From the IMG/VR virus record IMGVR_UViG_3300017967_004030, positions 1-64,000 of that record: a stretch of 64,000 nucleotides of DNA; one strand, 5' to 3'. This document shows, in pieces, positions 1 to 8,058 of this stretch (its first letter is position 1; each line of letters begins with the position of its first letter). This DNA comes from a virus. The notes beneath the pieces are model-generated. The model was not told the DNA's origin. It searched no databases and saw nothing but the letters and a program-made list of their open reading frames with translations. A program made the translations under genes and the position numbers.

Positions 1-509
1 GTAGCAAGTGTAGCATACCAACCTGCACACAAATACACTGTGCCTAGATCAACTTTAAGTTTTTTTAATTCTTTGACTAGCCAAAGTTTACTTTGTAATT
101 GCCCTCTACTAAAACAATCGTCATCAATATCAATATTATTAACAAAAAAGTTTTTAAATGCAGATACAAATTGTGTATTTGTATAACGTTCTAAAACAGG
201 CCATAACTTCCAAATATTATCTTCTAGTACAAGTTTACGCAAATCATCATCGTTAAGTAATCTAAATACACTGTGTAAATTATTTTCTGTTACTGCCTTA
301 CGTAAATCTTCAGTATCATAATTGTTTACAACTCTAAAAATACTGTGAAGATTTTCCTCTATAATTGCTTTACGTAGTTCTTCATCTGCATTTAATAATC
401 TAAATAAACTACTTAAATCATTGTCTATATATGTTCTACGCAAATCTGCTAATTTTGTATTTGTTGGATACAACAATTCAAATCTATCTAGCAACTCAAA
501 TGTTTGCAT
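1..509 (-). CDS. Methyltransferase-like protein with N-terminal helical repeats (partial, C-terminus beyond window)
   Basis: I translated this by hand from the ATG at 507-509; the frame stays open for 169 codons to the window edge, so the C-terminus is missing. Residues about 22-110 hold four units of roughly 22 residues with the pattern D-L-R-K-x3-E-x-N-L-H-S-[IV]-F-R-L-L-N, probably an alpha-helical repeat. The visible end contains LGTVYLCAGWYATLA, which resembles motif I of phage class I SAM-dependent methyltransferases (VY-x-x-GGWY type). The start overlaps the end of the upstream glycosyltransferase gene by 14 bases, so the two are probably co-translated. The existence of the gene is secure. 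The methyltransferase call rests on one short motif and is tentative, and its substrate is unknown. Confidence 0.6.
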   Translation of the reverse strand, partial: MQTFELLDRFELLYPTNTKLADLRRTYIDNDLSSLFRLLNADEELRKAIIEENLHSIFRVVNNYDTEDLRKAVTENNLHSVFRLLNDDDLRKLVLEDNIWKLWPVLERYTNTQFVSAFKNFFVNNIDIDDDCFSRGQLQSKLWLVKELKKLKVDLGTVYLCAGWYATLA

Positions 510-1812
510 TTTTAAATTGCTCCTGTAACCAATCAAAATCATTAATCTTCTTTAGTGCTTCATTATCTCCTTGATACCTTGCACCATATGCTGCTCCGGA
601 TTTTGCACCAGCTATTACATATTTACCGAAAGGTTTATCTGCACCTACTGTACACCAAATCTTTAATCTATTATTAGTTTCTTCGTCTTTTTGTCGATCA
701 ATAATTTTACTACTTAATTTACAACATTCTCTAAATGCACTTTTCCAGGATTCAAATTCGCCTGTATTAAAACTTGTAATATTAGCAATCTTTTTTATAG
801 CATTAAATTTTCTACTAATACTTGTTGTCATATCAGTATTTGATACATCCATATTAATAGTCATACTAGTAGGAAACAATTTTACACCACCATATCCGTA
901 TACTAAATCATTTACAGGATTTTGTGATCTCCATACAAATACGTGATCGTGTTGCCATCTTGGTACTTGATAATCAAACTTAAAATCATCTACAATTATT
1001 GCATCTGCATCAACTATCCAAAACATTGATGTATCACATACTTTTGCAGCTTCAATATGTGCTTGGTGTATTCCAGTAATGCCGTGAACACGATGTATAA
1101 CTCTATCCGGAAACTGTTCTAATAAACATTCAAAATTTTCATCAGCGTTTGGTTCGTTATAACTTATAAAAACAATATCATATGGTATTGGCGAAGAAGC
1201 ATTTATTTCTACATCTATTTTTTTAGCAAACCAAGCATAATCATACTCGCGACGGGAAACGTGAAAATCTTTGTGCTGCAAAAAAATACCATCATTGTAA
1301 TAATGATTTTTAAACAAAAAAACAAGATCTTTATCCCAATAAGATACTTGATAGTTAAAATCAAAATTTACACTTATATCAGACGGTATTATCCATACAA
1401 ATTCACTAGTAACGTTTTTTAATTTTTCTTTATAATCGTCGTAATCTTTAGCGTATATTTTTTCAAATTCAGCAGATTTACTTGCTGTTATATCTACTTC
1501 TTTTTTATGTATAAATTGTCTTTGACTTATTTCTTCATCTGTTAAAATTACATCCTTTGGAAATAAGCATACACCGTCAAATTTTTCTCCGTTTTTAAAA
1601 ACGTGCGTAACATCTAAACTCCAATTATCGGCTTCATAACTAAAATCAAAAGAATCTAATGGAGTAATATCATTCCATATTACCCAAAACATTTTTGTAA
1701 AAACTTTTCTTTTTGCGCTATCTAACGAGTCTGCACGTTTTGCTGTAAAGAATTTTTTCTTTACATTTTTCCAATTACTTTCGTCGTTTCCGATATATAC
1801 AATATCATACAT
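496..1812 (-). CDS. Glycosyltransferase-like protein with a triplicated domain
   Basis: The 438-residue protein appears to contain one domain three times. The third copy, from residue 211, is complete. It has the opening YDIVFISYNEPNADEN, an acidic VDAD motif at 267-270 resembling the metal-binding DxD of GT-A glycosyltransferases, and a YGYGGVKLFP segment. It is clearly related to the protein at 9452-10372. Copies one (1-95) and two (about 96-205) are shortened. They keep the tryptophan/phenylalanine framework (FWVIWND at 42-48, FVWIIPSD at 138-145) but have lost the paired acidic motif. I infer one active domain with two degenerate copies used for binding or spacing. It lies 18 bases after the sugar-nucleotide dehydrogenase gene, which fits a role in transferring a modified sugar. 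The acceptor is unknown. Confidence 0.7.
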   Translation of the reverse strand: MYDIVYIGNDESNWKNVKKKFFTAKRADSLDSAKRKVFTKMFWVIWNDITPLDSFDFSYEADNWSLDVTHVFKNGEKFDGVCLFPKDVILTDEEISQRQFIHKKEVDITASKSAEFEKIYAKDYDDYKEKLKNVTSEFVWIIPSDISVNFDFNYQVSYWDKDLVFLFKNHYYNDGIFLQHKDFHVSRREYDYAWFAKKIDVEINASSPIPYDIVFISYNEPNADENFECLLEQFPDRVIHRVHGITGIHQAHIEAAKVCDTSMFWIVDADAIIVDDFKFDYQVPRWQHDHVFVWRSQNPVNDLVYGYGGVKLFPTSMTINMDVSNTDMTTSISRKFNAIKKIANITSFNTGEFESWKSAFRECCKLSSKIIDRQKDEETNNRLKIWCTVGADKPFGKYVIAGAKSGAAYGARYQGDNEALKKINDFDWLQEQFKNANI

Positions 1813-1830
1813 ACTTTATTATACAATCTT

Positions 1831-2964
1831 TTATTGTAAATGTCTAGTGTTGCCATAACTTACAGTATAGTTATCGCCTTTGTAAGTACGCCAAGGATCA
1901 AATACAGTAAATTGCCCTTTTGGAACTTTGTCGTTTTCGTGAGCTAAAACAAAAACGCTCGGATTTTCGTTCACTATCCAACCACCGTGTTCTTTTATAT
2001 AATGTTGTACAAGTAAACTGTAACTACCATCTGTATATTCTACGCCAGACTTGTAGCTATCACTACTAAATTGTATCTTATTTCCATATTTAAGTATTTC
2101 GATAGCCATATTTTGTGCCTGTTGTTCTCTTGCATTCATTATACTATCAAAAATGTCATATCCTAAATGTAATTTCTTTGCCATAAATCTTAAAGCAATA
2201 TTATCTCTAGGATGACAGGCTCCGCCGTCCCCCATACCGGCTTTCATATAACTAGGACCCATAATTCTTTGTGTACTATCCTTTAAAGCATTGGTTACAA
2301 TGTCAACATTTATATTACCTTGTTGTTGTGCTACATCTTGAATCATATTCACCAATCCAATTTTAGTTGATATAAATGTATTATAAAAAACTTTTATACA
2401 TTCACATTCGTCCCAAGTGCCAACAACATAGCGAGGATCATTTTCCATTATAGTTTTGTAAAAATCTACTAGTTGCTTTGCATCGCCTGTTTCGCTACCG
2501 TCTTCGGTACCAATCATTACCATTTCAGGATTTACCATATCCCAAGCAACTGTTCCCATTGCGATAAGATAAGGATTGTAAACAAATCTTGTATTAGTGA
2601 TTAACTGAACGAACTCTCTACGAACAGTACCTGGTAAAACTGTACTTATAAGTACTAGCAATTGATTTTTATTCATATGCTTGTTACACTCTGTTAAAAC
2701 TTCTTTAACAATGTTATAAGAGAAGTCTTTAGGCTCAAGGTGTGCTGTTGGAGCTCTGCCGTCATAATCTGGATCGTGTGGTGTAGGTACTGCAACAAAT
2801 ACAATATCTCTACCATTTACTGCTCCTTCTATAGTAGGAAACTGATCAACATTGTTAGTCTTATATTTTTTAATATCATAACCTGTAACATTATGTCCTT
2901 TAGAAGCAATAACCTCTGCACAAGGTAAACCTAATTTACCTAGACCTATAAAACTTATATTCAT
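1831..2964 (-). CDS. UDP-glucose/GDP-mannose dehydrogenase family protein
   Basis: NAD-dependent nucleotide-sugar dehydrogenase, a family that oxidises the C6 hydroxyl of a nucleotide sugar to a uronic acid in two steps. From the chosen start the 377-residue protein opens with the Rossmann motif ISFIGLGKLGLP (3-14). It keeps the conserved Lys201 and Asn205 (CIKVFYNTF) and the catalytic cysteine Cys250 in GGACHPRD. A longer reading frame begins at 3000, but I chose the ATG at 2962-2964 because AAGGAG lies 6 bases upstream and the Rossmann fold starts at once. The next gene on the same strand is glycosyltransferase-like. Which sugar is used (glucose, mannose or an N-acetyl sugar) cannot be told from these motifs. 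Confidence 0.9.
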   Translation of the reverse strand: MNISFIGLGKLGLPCAEVIASKGHNVTGYDIKKYKTNNVDQFPTIEGAVNGRDIVFVAVPTPHDPDYDGRAPTAHLEPKDFSYNIVKEVLTECNKHMNKNQLLVLISTVLPGTVRREFVQLITNTRFVYNPYLIAMGTVAWDMVNPEMVMIGTEDGSETGDAKQLVDFYKTIMENDPRYVVGTWDECECIKVFYNTFISTKIGLVNMIQDVAQQQGNINVDIVTNALKDSTQRIMGPSYMKAGMGDGGACHPRDNIALRFMAKKLHLGYDIFDSIMNAREQQAQNMAIEILKYGNKIQFSSDSYKSGVEYTDGSYSLLVQHYIKEHGGWIVNENPSVFVLAHENDKVPKGQFTVFDPWRTYKGDNYTVSYGNTRHLQ

Positions 2965-3011
2965 AGAAAACTCCTTATAGTCATACTTATCTGCGTACAT
3001 TACTCAACCCT

Positions 3012-3019
3012 AATAAATA
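3012..3019 (+). promoter_or_regulatory. T4-type late promoter motif AATAAATA
   Basis: TAATAAATATG lies 22 bases before the start at 3041, in the short space between two divergent operons. The octamer matches the late-promoter class read by gp55-type sigma factors, and a gp55 homologue is present at 59660. It would place the 3041-6865 operon under late control. Confidence 0.55.
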
Positions 3020-3040
3020 TGACATATATTGGATTTATGA

Positions 3041-3628
3041 ATGTTTGAAAAAATTTTAGATTTTGAAAATAAATTATCAGAATTTACAGGTGCTCCTTAT
3101 GTCGTTACTACCGATTGTTGCACTCACGCTATCGAATTATGTTTATATCTAGATGAAGTTAAAGAGTGCAATTTTAGTGCGTTTACATATATAAGTGTTT
3201 TACAAACAATGCACAAATTAGACGTTAATTACAATTTAATAGAAGAACACTGGATAGGAGAATATAATTTACACAAAACAAGAATTTGGGACAGTGCAAG
3301 AAGATTAGAACCTAATATGTACCGCAAAGGTCAACTTCAGTGTTTGAGTTTTGGTTATAGTAAACCGTTAGACATAGGGAGGGGTGGCGCAATATTATTA
3401 GATTCGAAAGAAGATTATAACAAACTTAAAAAATTAGGATACGACGGCAGAGATTTAGAAATTCAACCTTGGATTGACCAGCAGGAGTTTTCTATAGGAT
3501 ATCATTATAAATTAAATCCTGAAGAATGTATAAAAGGTATAACATATTTAGATTATTATATTAAAGCAAGAAAATTTGATCCAATAAATGTAGTATATCC
3601 CGATTGTAGGAAAGTAAAAATAAAATGA
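3041..3628 (+). CDS. Short DegT/DnrJ/EryC1-like PLP aminotransferase homologue
   Basis: This 195-residue protein resembles the sugar aminotransferases that make amino-sugars on nucleotide carriers. Visible hallmarks are the start EFTGAPYVVTTDCCTHAIEL, the WDSA motif with Asp84 (the position that contacts the PLP ring nitrogen) and SFGYSKPLDIGRGGAI, where Lys108 would form the Schiff base. Family members usually have about 370 residues. Here the large domain is compressed and most of the C-terminal small domain is missing, although the frame has no visible break and the stop overlaps the next start (ATGA). It may be an active minimal enzyme, a PLP-binding remnant, or need a partner subunit. 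Family assignment is fairly safe; activity is uncertain. Confidence 0.7.
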   Translation: MFEKILDFENKLSEFTGAPYVVTTDCCTHAIELCLYLDEVKECNFSAFTYISVLQTMHKLDVNYNLIEEHWIGEYNLHKTRIWDSARRLEPNMYRKGQLQCLSFGYSKPLDIGRGGAILLDSKEDYNKLKKLGYDGRDLEIQPWIDQQEFSIGYHYKLNPEECIKGITYLDYYIKARKFDPINVVYPDCRKVKIK

Positions 3629-4296
3629 AAATATTAATTTGTGGCGACAGTTGGACATCCGGTTACGGTGTTGATTATAAAGATAGTTGGCCAAACTTAA
3701 TTGGTTATGGGTATATTGATACTTCAGAAATAGGTGCTTCTAATGATTTAATAGTTACACGTTTTTTAGAAAATTATAATGATACTTATGATGCTGTAAT
3801 TATAGGATGGAGCGGAGTTACAAGATTTTGGGACGGAAAAGCTAGAGATTTTTCCAGTGTTGATAATAATGTAGTCGAATATTATAAAGATAAAAGTTTA
3901 AATGATATACTTGTAAATTGGGATAATCAAATTTCAAAAATTTTAGAAACTGCAAAAGTGCCAGTTATACAATACAGCGTATTTGGTGATATACCTATTA
4001 ACAAAGATTATTTTTTAGAAAAAAGTTATTTAGAATTTCTTGCTAATAAAAGCGGAGTATTTTTTAATTATCAAATACCTATATTTGAATTTGACTGGCT
4101 AAATGAAAATAATTTAAAAATGACTGAGTCATTTGGCGAAAAATATTTTCCTCGTAAATGGAAGAGAGCTTGTGTAGAAAGAGAAAACTTACGTGGTACT
4201 GGATATTTTTTAGATTGCGGACATCCTACTGCTGAAGGACACAAATTATGGGCAGAATATATAAAAGAGAAATTAAATGATATATTCAGTAAATGA
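3625..4296 (+). CDS. SGNH/GDSL-type hydrolase
   Basis: The 223-residue protein starts MKILICGDSWTSGYG, with the GDS block and nucleophile Ser9. It has GASND for the second and third SGNH blocks and ends with FLDCGHPTAEGH, where Asp197 and His200 complete the DxxH of the catalytic triad. Enzymes of this fold remove acyl groups from esters, including O-acetyl groups on polysaccharides. No signal peptide is visible, so it would act in the cytoplasm. It overlaps the upstream gene by 4 bases (ATGA) and the downstream amidinotransferase by 20. Within this operon, sugar deacylation or transacylation is plausible, but the substrate is an inference. Confidence 0.8.
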   Translation: MKILICGDSWTSGYGVDYKDSWPNLIGYGYIDTSEIGASNDLIVTRFLENYNDTYDAVIIGWSGVTRFWDGKARDFSSVDNNVVEYYKDKSLNDILVNWDNQISKILETAKVPVIQYSVFGDIPINKDYFLEKSYLEFLANKSGVFFNYQIPIFEFDWLNENNLKMTESFGEKYFPRKWKRACVERENLRGTGYFLDCGHPTAEGHKLWAEYIKEKLNDIFSK

Positions 4297-5191
4297 ATGG
4301 GACCAGTTAAAAAGAATAGTTGTAGGTTCAGCAACAAATGCTCACTGGCCTGTTCAATGTCCTATATTTAGAAATCAAGAAAAAACAACATTGTGGAAAG
4401 AAACTCCTGTCCCTGCTGGGCCTGTTGACGAAAATATAATTTTAGAAGCTAACAAAGACTTAGATAACTTTTCGTCAATCTTAAAAAACTATGGTGTAGT
4501 TGTTGAACGACCTACAGAACTTGATTTTCATTTATTTGACGGTATGTATAACTATTGCCCGAGAGACAGATTACTAATTGTTGGTGATAAAGTGATTGAT
4601 GCTCCTATGCTTTACCCTACTAGAAAAAAAGAAATAGAAGCATTAAATCATTTGTTGGACACAGAAATAATTATTTGCAATGATCCGGAAGCAACCTTTG
4701 ATGCTGCAAATATCTGTAGGCTAGGAAAAGATCTTTTATACTTAGTAAGCGAAAGTGGAAATATTAAAGGTGCTAAATGGTTACAAGAAACTTTAGGATC
4801 AAAGTACACAGTTCATATATTAGATAATCTATATAGCGGTGTACACATAGATAGTACAATTAGTCCAGTTCGAGAAGGATTAGTTGTTGTAAACGGTGAT
4901 AGAATTAATTCTAATAATATGCCAAGTGTTTTTAAAAAATGGGATGTTATTAGTATTTCGGGAAAAGATTTAGTGGCACAGCCTTTTATAGACTATCCTT
5001 ACGCAAGTAAATATATAGCACTCAACTTTTTAGCAATTAATCCTAATACTGTAGTTTGTGATCCATTTCAAACAGTTTTAAGAAACGAATTAGAGAAAAA
5101 AAACATAGAAACAATCGGATGTGAGCTTCGACATAGCAGAACCTTAGGAGGTGGACATCATTGTGTTACACTAGATTTAGAAAGGAATTAA
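4277..5191 (+). CDS. Amidinotransferase (glycine amidinotransferase-like)
   Basis: The 304-residue protein belongs to the guanidino-group modifying superfamily, which transfers the amidino group of arginine to an amine or hydrolyses it. The catalytic set is visible in order: Asp142 in FDAANI, His190 in GVHIDST, and the nucleophile Cys296 in LGGGHHCVTLD close to the C-terminus. The opening SVNEWDQLKRIVVGSA is typical of the amidinotransferase branch rather than of arginine deiminase. It starts inside the preceding hydrolase gene (20-base overlap). A product such as guanidinoacetate or an amidinated amino-sugar is possible; neither donor nor acceptor can be read directly. Confidence 0.85.
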   Translation: MIYSVNEWDQLKRIVVGSATNAHWPVQCPIFRNQEKTTLWKETPVPAGPVDENIILEANKDLDNFSSILKNYGVVVERPTELDFHLFDGMYNYCPRDRLLIVGDKVIDAPMLYPTRKKEIEALNHLLDTEIIICNDPEATFDAANICRLGKDLLYLVSESGNIKGAKWLQETLGSKYTVHILDNLYSGVHIDSTISPVREGLVVVNGDRINSNNMPSVFKKWDVISISGKDLVAQPFIDYPYASKYIALNFLAINPNTVVCDPFQTVLRNELEKKNIETIGCELRHSRTLGGGHHCVTLDLERN

Positions 5192-5192
5192 T

Positions 5193-5690
5193 GTGTGGTA
5201 TATAGACAAATTGCCTGAAGGTATAATTGACGATAGCTATAAAACATTGCCTTACATTAAAGAACCATTTAATGATCCTACAGCAGTTAAAGAATGGATA
5301 CAAATTTATGGTAATATTTTTGACACAGGTGAAATGGTAGATTATAGACACCCACAACCGGAGTGGACACAAAAAATTATTGAGTATACTGGTTTAGGTT
5401 TAGCAGGTAGTAGTTACTATAAAATGAATCCTGGAAAAATACTTCCTTACCATAGAGATGCATATGTAAGATATATCGATTATCACAAATTAGAAGAAGT
5501 TGAAAGAATACATCGTGCTATTATATTTTTAGAGGACTGGCAGCCGGGACATATATTTGAAATAGACGGATATCCTTTAACAAATTACAAATCTGGAACT
5601 ATAGTAGTATGGCAATATGACACTCCACACCTTGCCGCTAACTTAGGTACTAGTGACAGATACACTCTTCAAATTACCGGAATAAAATGA
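5193..5690 (+). CDS. 2-oxoglutarate/Fe(II)-dependent oxygenase-like protein
   Basis: The 165-residue protein has the double-stranded beta-helix iron ligands His87-x-Asp89 (PYHRDAY) and distal His146 (TPHLAANLG), followed by Arg156 (DRYTLQITG), the usual 2-oxoglutarate contact. It probably hydroxylates a small molecule or a peptide side chain. Translation appears to start at GTG 5193, two bases after the preceding stop and just after AAAGGAA. The nearby ATG at 5191 is in another frame and hits a stop after four codons. Its place between the amidinotransferase and a glycosyltransferase-like gene suggests tailoring of the same product. Confidence 0.75.
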   Translation: MWYIDKLPEGIIDDSYKTLPYIKEPFNDPTAVKEWIQIYGNIFDTGEMVDYRHPQPEWTQKIIEYTGLGLAGSSYYKMNPGKILPYHRDAYVRYIDYHKLEEVERIHRAIIFLEDWQPGHIFEIDGYPLTNYKSGTIVVWQYDTPHLAANLGTSDRYTLQITGIK

Positions 5691-6865
5691 AATATCCAAA
5701 TATTGAAATAATTACTGAAGATAAAAATATCTTTTTTGACGAGAATGGCATCTTCAAAGAAACATACTTATTCCGTGAATCAGACTATCTTTACCAAAAA
5801 ATAAACAAAGATACTGTATTACTTGTAATTTCGCAAAATATAAAAAAAGTAAATCCAGTAGTACAGTTCCTATTAGAGAATAAGATAAAAGAAATTATTT
5901 TTGTAATAGATGACATATTCCGTATATCTTACAAAGGACAAATTTTACCTATGATGGAGGGTAAGGTAATAGAATCTGATTTTGAAAACACAAAACTTTT
6001 AGAAATAGAAATAATATCAAACATTTTATCACATACACAAATAAAAAAATTTGATGTATTTCATTGTGAAATTATTCCAGATGATATTAAAAATAAAATA
6101 GGATATGATATAAAATATTACGACAAGTTTTTAAATACTTGGAAAAAATTCAAATCACATCATTTAGATAACATAGAAAATAATTTAAATTTTGAATATA
6201 AAGTATCTTCTTTATCAAACAGATGGGATTATCATAGAACATTTATTACGTCACTTTATTATGATAATCCAGAATTTTCTTATACATTTTGTGAAAAGCC
6301 TGATCAAGATGATATGTTAGACAATAATAGTTTAATTATTAAACAATTTCCAAAAAACGTTCGTAAAAGACTAAAAAACAAATTAAATAATTTTTTAGAT
6401 ACACCTTGTGTATATTTAGATGAAAAATACGAACAAACAAGTACAAATAATATACTAGACTATCAAGTACAAAACAACTTAAATGTATATACACATATAC
6501 AAAATAGTTTTGTAAATGTTACAAATGAAACTAGATTTGTTTCTCCTATGCAATATATAAGTGAAAAATCATTCAAGCCTATAATGTGCTTTAGGCCTTT
6601 AATAATGCTAGGACCGCCCGGAAATCTTAATATTTTAAAAACTTGGGGCTTTAAAACATTTAATCAATGGTGGGACGAAAGTTATGATTTCGAAAAAAAT
6701 CACCACAAAAGATTTTCAATGATTGTAAAAATAATAGATGAATTATTAATAAAAGACAAAAAAGAATTATGTGATATGTTAGATAGTATGCAAGATGTTT
6801 TAGAGCATAACTACAATATTTTTACAAAATTTAACAGCGAATTTTATAAGTTAGTAAGTAACTGA
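5687..6865 (+). CDS. Putative glycosyltransferase, paralogue of the 6844-8058 protein
   Basis: The 392-residue protein has no motif I can name with certainty in its N-terminal half. Around residues 290-330 it carries ISEKSFKPIMCFRPLIMLG followed by a GFKTFNQWWDESYD segment. The same arrangement occurs near the C-terminus of the convergent protein at 6844-8058, so the two are paralogues. The SEK-x-x-K-x6-P-[LI]-[IV]-x-x-G pattern resembles the sugar-nucleotide site of fucosyltransferase-like (GT10-type) enzymes, which supports the glycosyltransferase call only weakly. It is the last gene of the rightward operon, starts in a 4-base ATGA overlap, and is followed at once by a terminator-like hairpin. 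Confidence 0.6.
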   Translation: MKYPNIEIITEDKNIFFDENGIFKETYLFRESDYLYQKINKDTVLLVISQNIKKVNPVVQFLLENKIKEIIFVIDDIFRISYKGQILPMMEGKVIESDFENTKLLEIEIISNILSHTQIKKFDVFHCEIIPDDIKNKIGYDIKYYDKFLNTWKKFKSHHLDNIENNLNFEYKVSSLSNRWDYHRTFITSLYYDNPEFSYTFCEKPDQDDMLDNNSLIIKQFPKNVRKRLKNKLNNFLDTPCVYLDEKYEQTSTNNILDYQVQNNLNVYTHIQNSFVNVTNETRFVSPMQYISEKSFKPIMCFRPLIMLGPPGNLNILKTWGFKTFNQWWDESYDFEKNHHKRFSMIVKIIDELLIKDKKELCDMLDSMQDVLEHNYNIFTKFNSEFYKLVSN

Positions 6866-8058
6866 TTAACTAACAAAGATAAATCTTTGTTCCTTTTTTC
6901 TAGATTATTATAATTATGTTCTAAAATAGGTATCATTGAATTAAGATCCTTTTTAATATCCTCAAAGTCTCTAGAAATAAATTTATCAATAGAATTGCAG
7001 GTAGCTAAAAATCTTTTATTATAATTTTTTATTTCGTCGTAAGATTCATCAATAAAACTATCAAAGGTCTTATAGCCTAAAGATTTTAAATATTTTAAAC
7101 TATTTGCCTGTCCAAAAAGAATAAAAGGTCTCATAAAAAATATAGGTTTAATTATTTTTTCACTAAAAAACATCCTATCAGATTTATCAGTATAAAATGT
7201 TTCACTCACAATATGTAAATATGATTCGTAATATTTCCTTAGTTTGATATCGTGGGTAGGATTATTAAAAGTCATATCTTCATAATCTATTACTGCTGGC
7301 AGTGTTTTAGATAAATTTTTTTTGTTAAATCTTTTATATATTTTAGGAAATTTTTCTGCAAATTCTTTAATTGCAAAATCTATATTATCATTATTTGCAA
7401 TATCCACTGCTTGAGATACTAATCCGTATTGCTTATTATTAATAAATTCATAAAGAGCTAAACGTTGCGCACTAGGACGTCTATTTAGACACAAAAATTT
7501 ATATTTTAAATTTTCATTATTTTTTATTTTCTTTAATGATAATTCTTTAAAATTTATTTTGTGTTTATTATAGAAAAGATATATATCTTCAAATCTATTA
7601 TGATATATGTTTATTACACCGTTAGGGCTTTGTCTTACTAAATTACCTGTTAAATATATTACATTAGAAAAATCTAAATCATACTTTTTTAAAATTGTCT
7701 CATAAACAGTATTATCTAAATAACCCAAATTCCAACCTTCTAATGTGTTGTGAATTAAAAGTTTACATTTTCCATCTTTTATTGATTTAACAATATCAAT
7801 TGGGATAAAAAATGAATCCCAAAGCAACTTTCTGTCTTTTACATCTACATCGTAAGGAAAAAGCCAGTGTGATAGATACACAGGATAATAAAACTTATTA
7901 GTGCCTACACTGTTAATAAAATCTATATGTTTTGCATCTATCGGATCAGTTACACTATAATCATTATCAGTATACTTCCCCCAGGTATCATTATTAAATC
8001 CGTTGAAAAGTTTATTTTTATCTCTGTATAGGGGAACTTTTATACTAGGGCTTTGCAT
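6844..8058 (-). CDS. Putative glycosyltransferase, convergent paralogue of the 5687-6865 protein
   Basis: The 404-residue protein shares with its convergent neighbour a C-terminal block: FFSEKIIKPIFFMRPFILFG, then GYKTFDSFIDESYDEI and the ending LEHNYNNLEK. The N-terminal half is different from the neighbour's. The shared block resembles the donor-binding region of GT10-like transferases, so a role in sugar transfer is a reasonable but unproven guess. It is the last gene of the leftward operon that begins at 13012. Its start lies 19 bases inside the radical SAM gene, and its 3' end overlaps the end of the rightward operon by 22 bases. Confidence 0.6.
   Translation of the reverse strand: MQSPSIKVPLYRDKNKLFNGFNNDTWGKYTDNDYSVTDPIDAKHIDFINSVGTNKFYYPVYLSHWLFPYDVDVKDRKLLWDSFFIPIDIVKSIKDGKCKLLIHNTLEGWNLGYLDNTVYETILKKYDLDFSNVIYLTGNLVRQSPNGVINIYHNRFEDIYLFYNKHKINFKELSLKKIKNNENLKYKFLCLNRRPSAQRLALYEFINNKQYGLVSQAVDIANNDNIDFAIKEFAEKFPKIYKRFNKKNLSKTLPAVIDYEDMTFNNPTHDIKLRKYYESYLHIVSETFYTDKSDRMFFSEKIIKPIFFMRPFILFGQANSLKYLKSLGYKTFDSFIDESYDEIKNYNKRFLATCNSIDKFISRDFEDIKKDLNSMIPILEHNYNNLEKRNKDLSLLVNQLLTNL
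6872..6900 (+). terminator. Terminator-like hairpin after the rightward operon
   Basis: AACAAAGAT (6872-6880) pairs perfectly with ATCTTTGTT (6883-6891), followed by CCTTTTTTC. On the + strand this is a short AT-rich stem with a T-run, 6 bases after the stop of the 5687 gene. It lies inside the 3' coding end of the convergent gene. The stem is weak in GC content, so efficiency is uncertain. Confidence 0.5.

Noticed and set aside
2965-3000. Longer start of the dehydrogenase at 3000.
   Set aside because: The extra 12 residues precede the Rossmann start and have no ribosome site, while AAGGAG sits just before the internal ATG at 2964.
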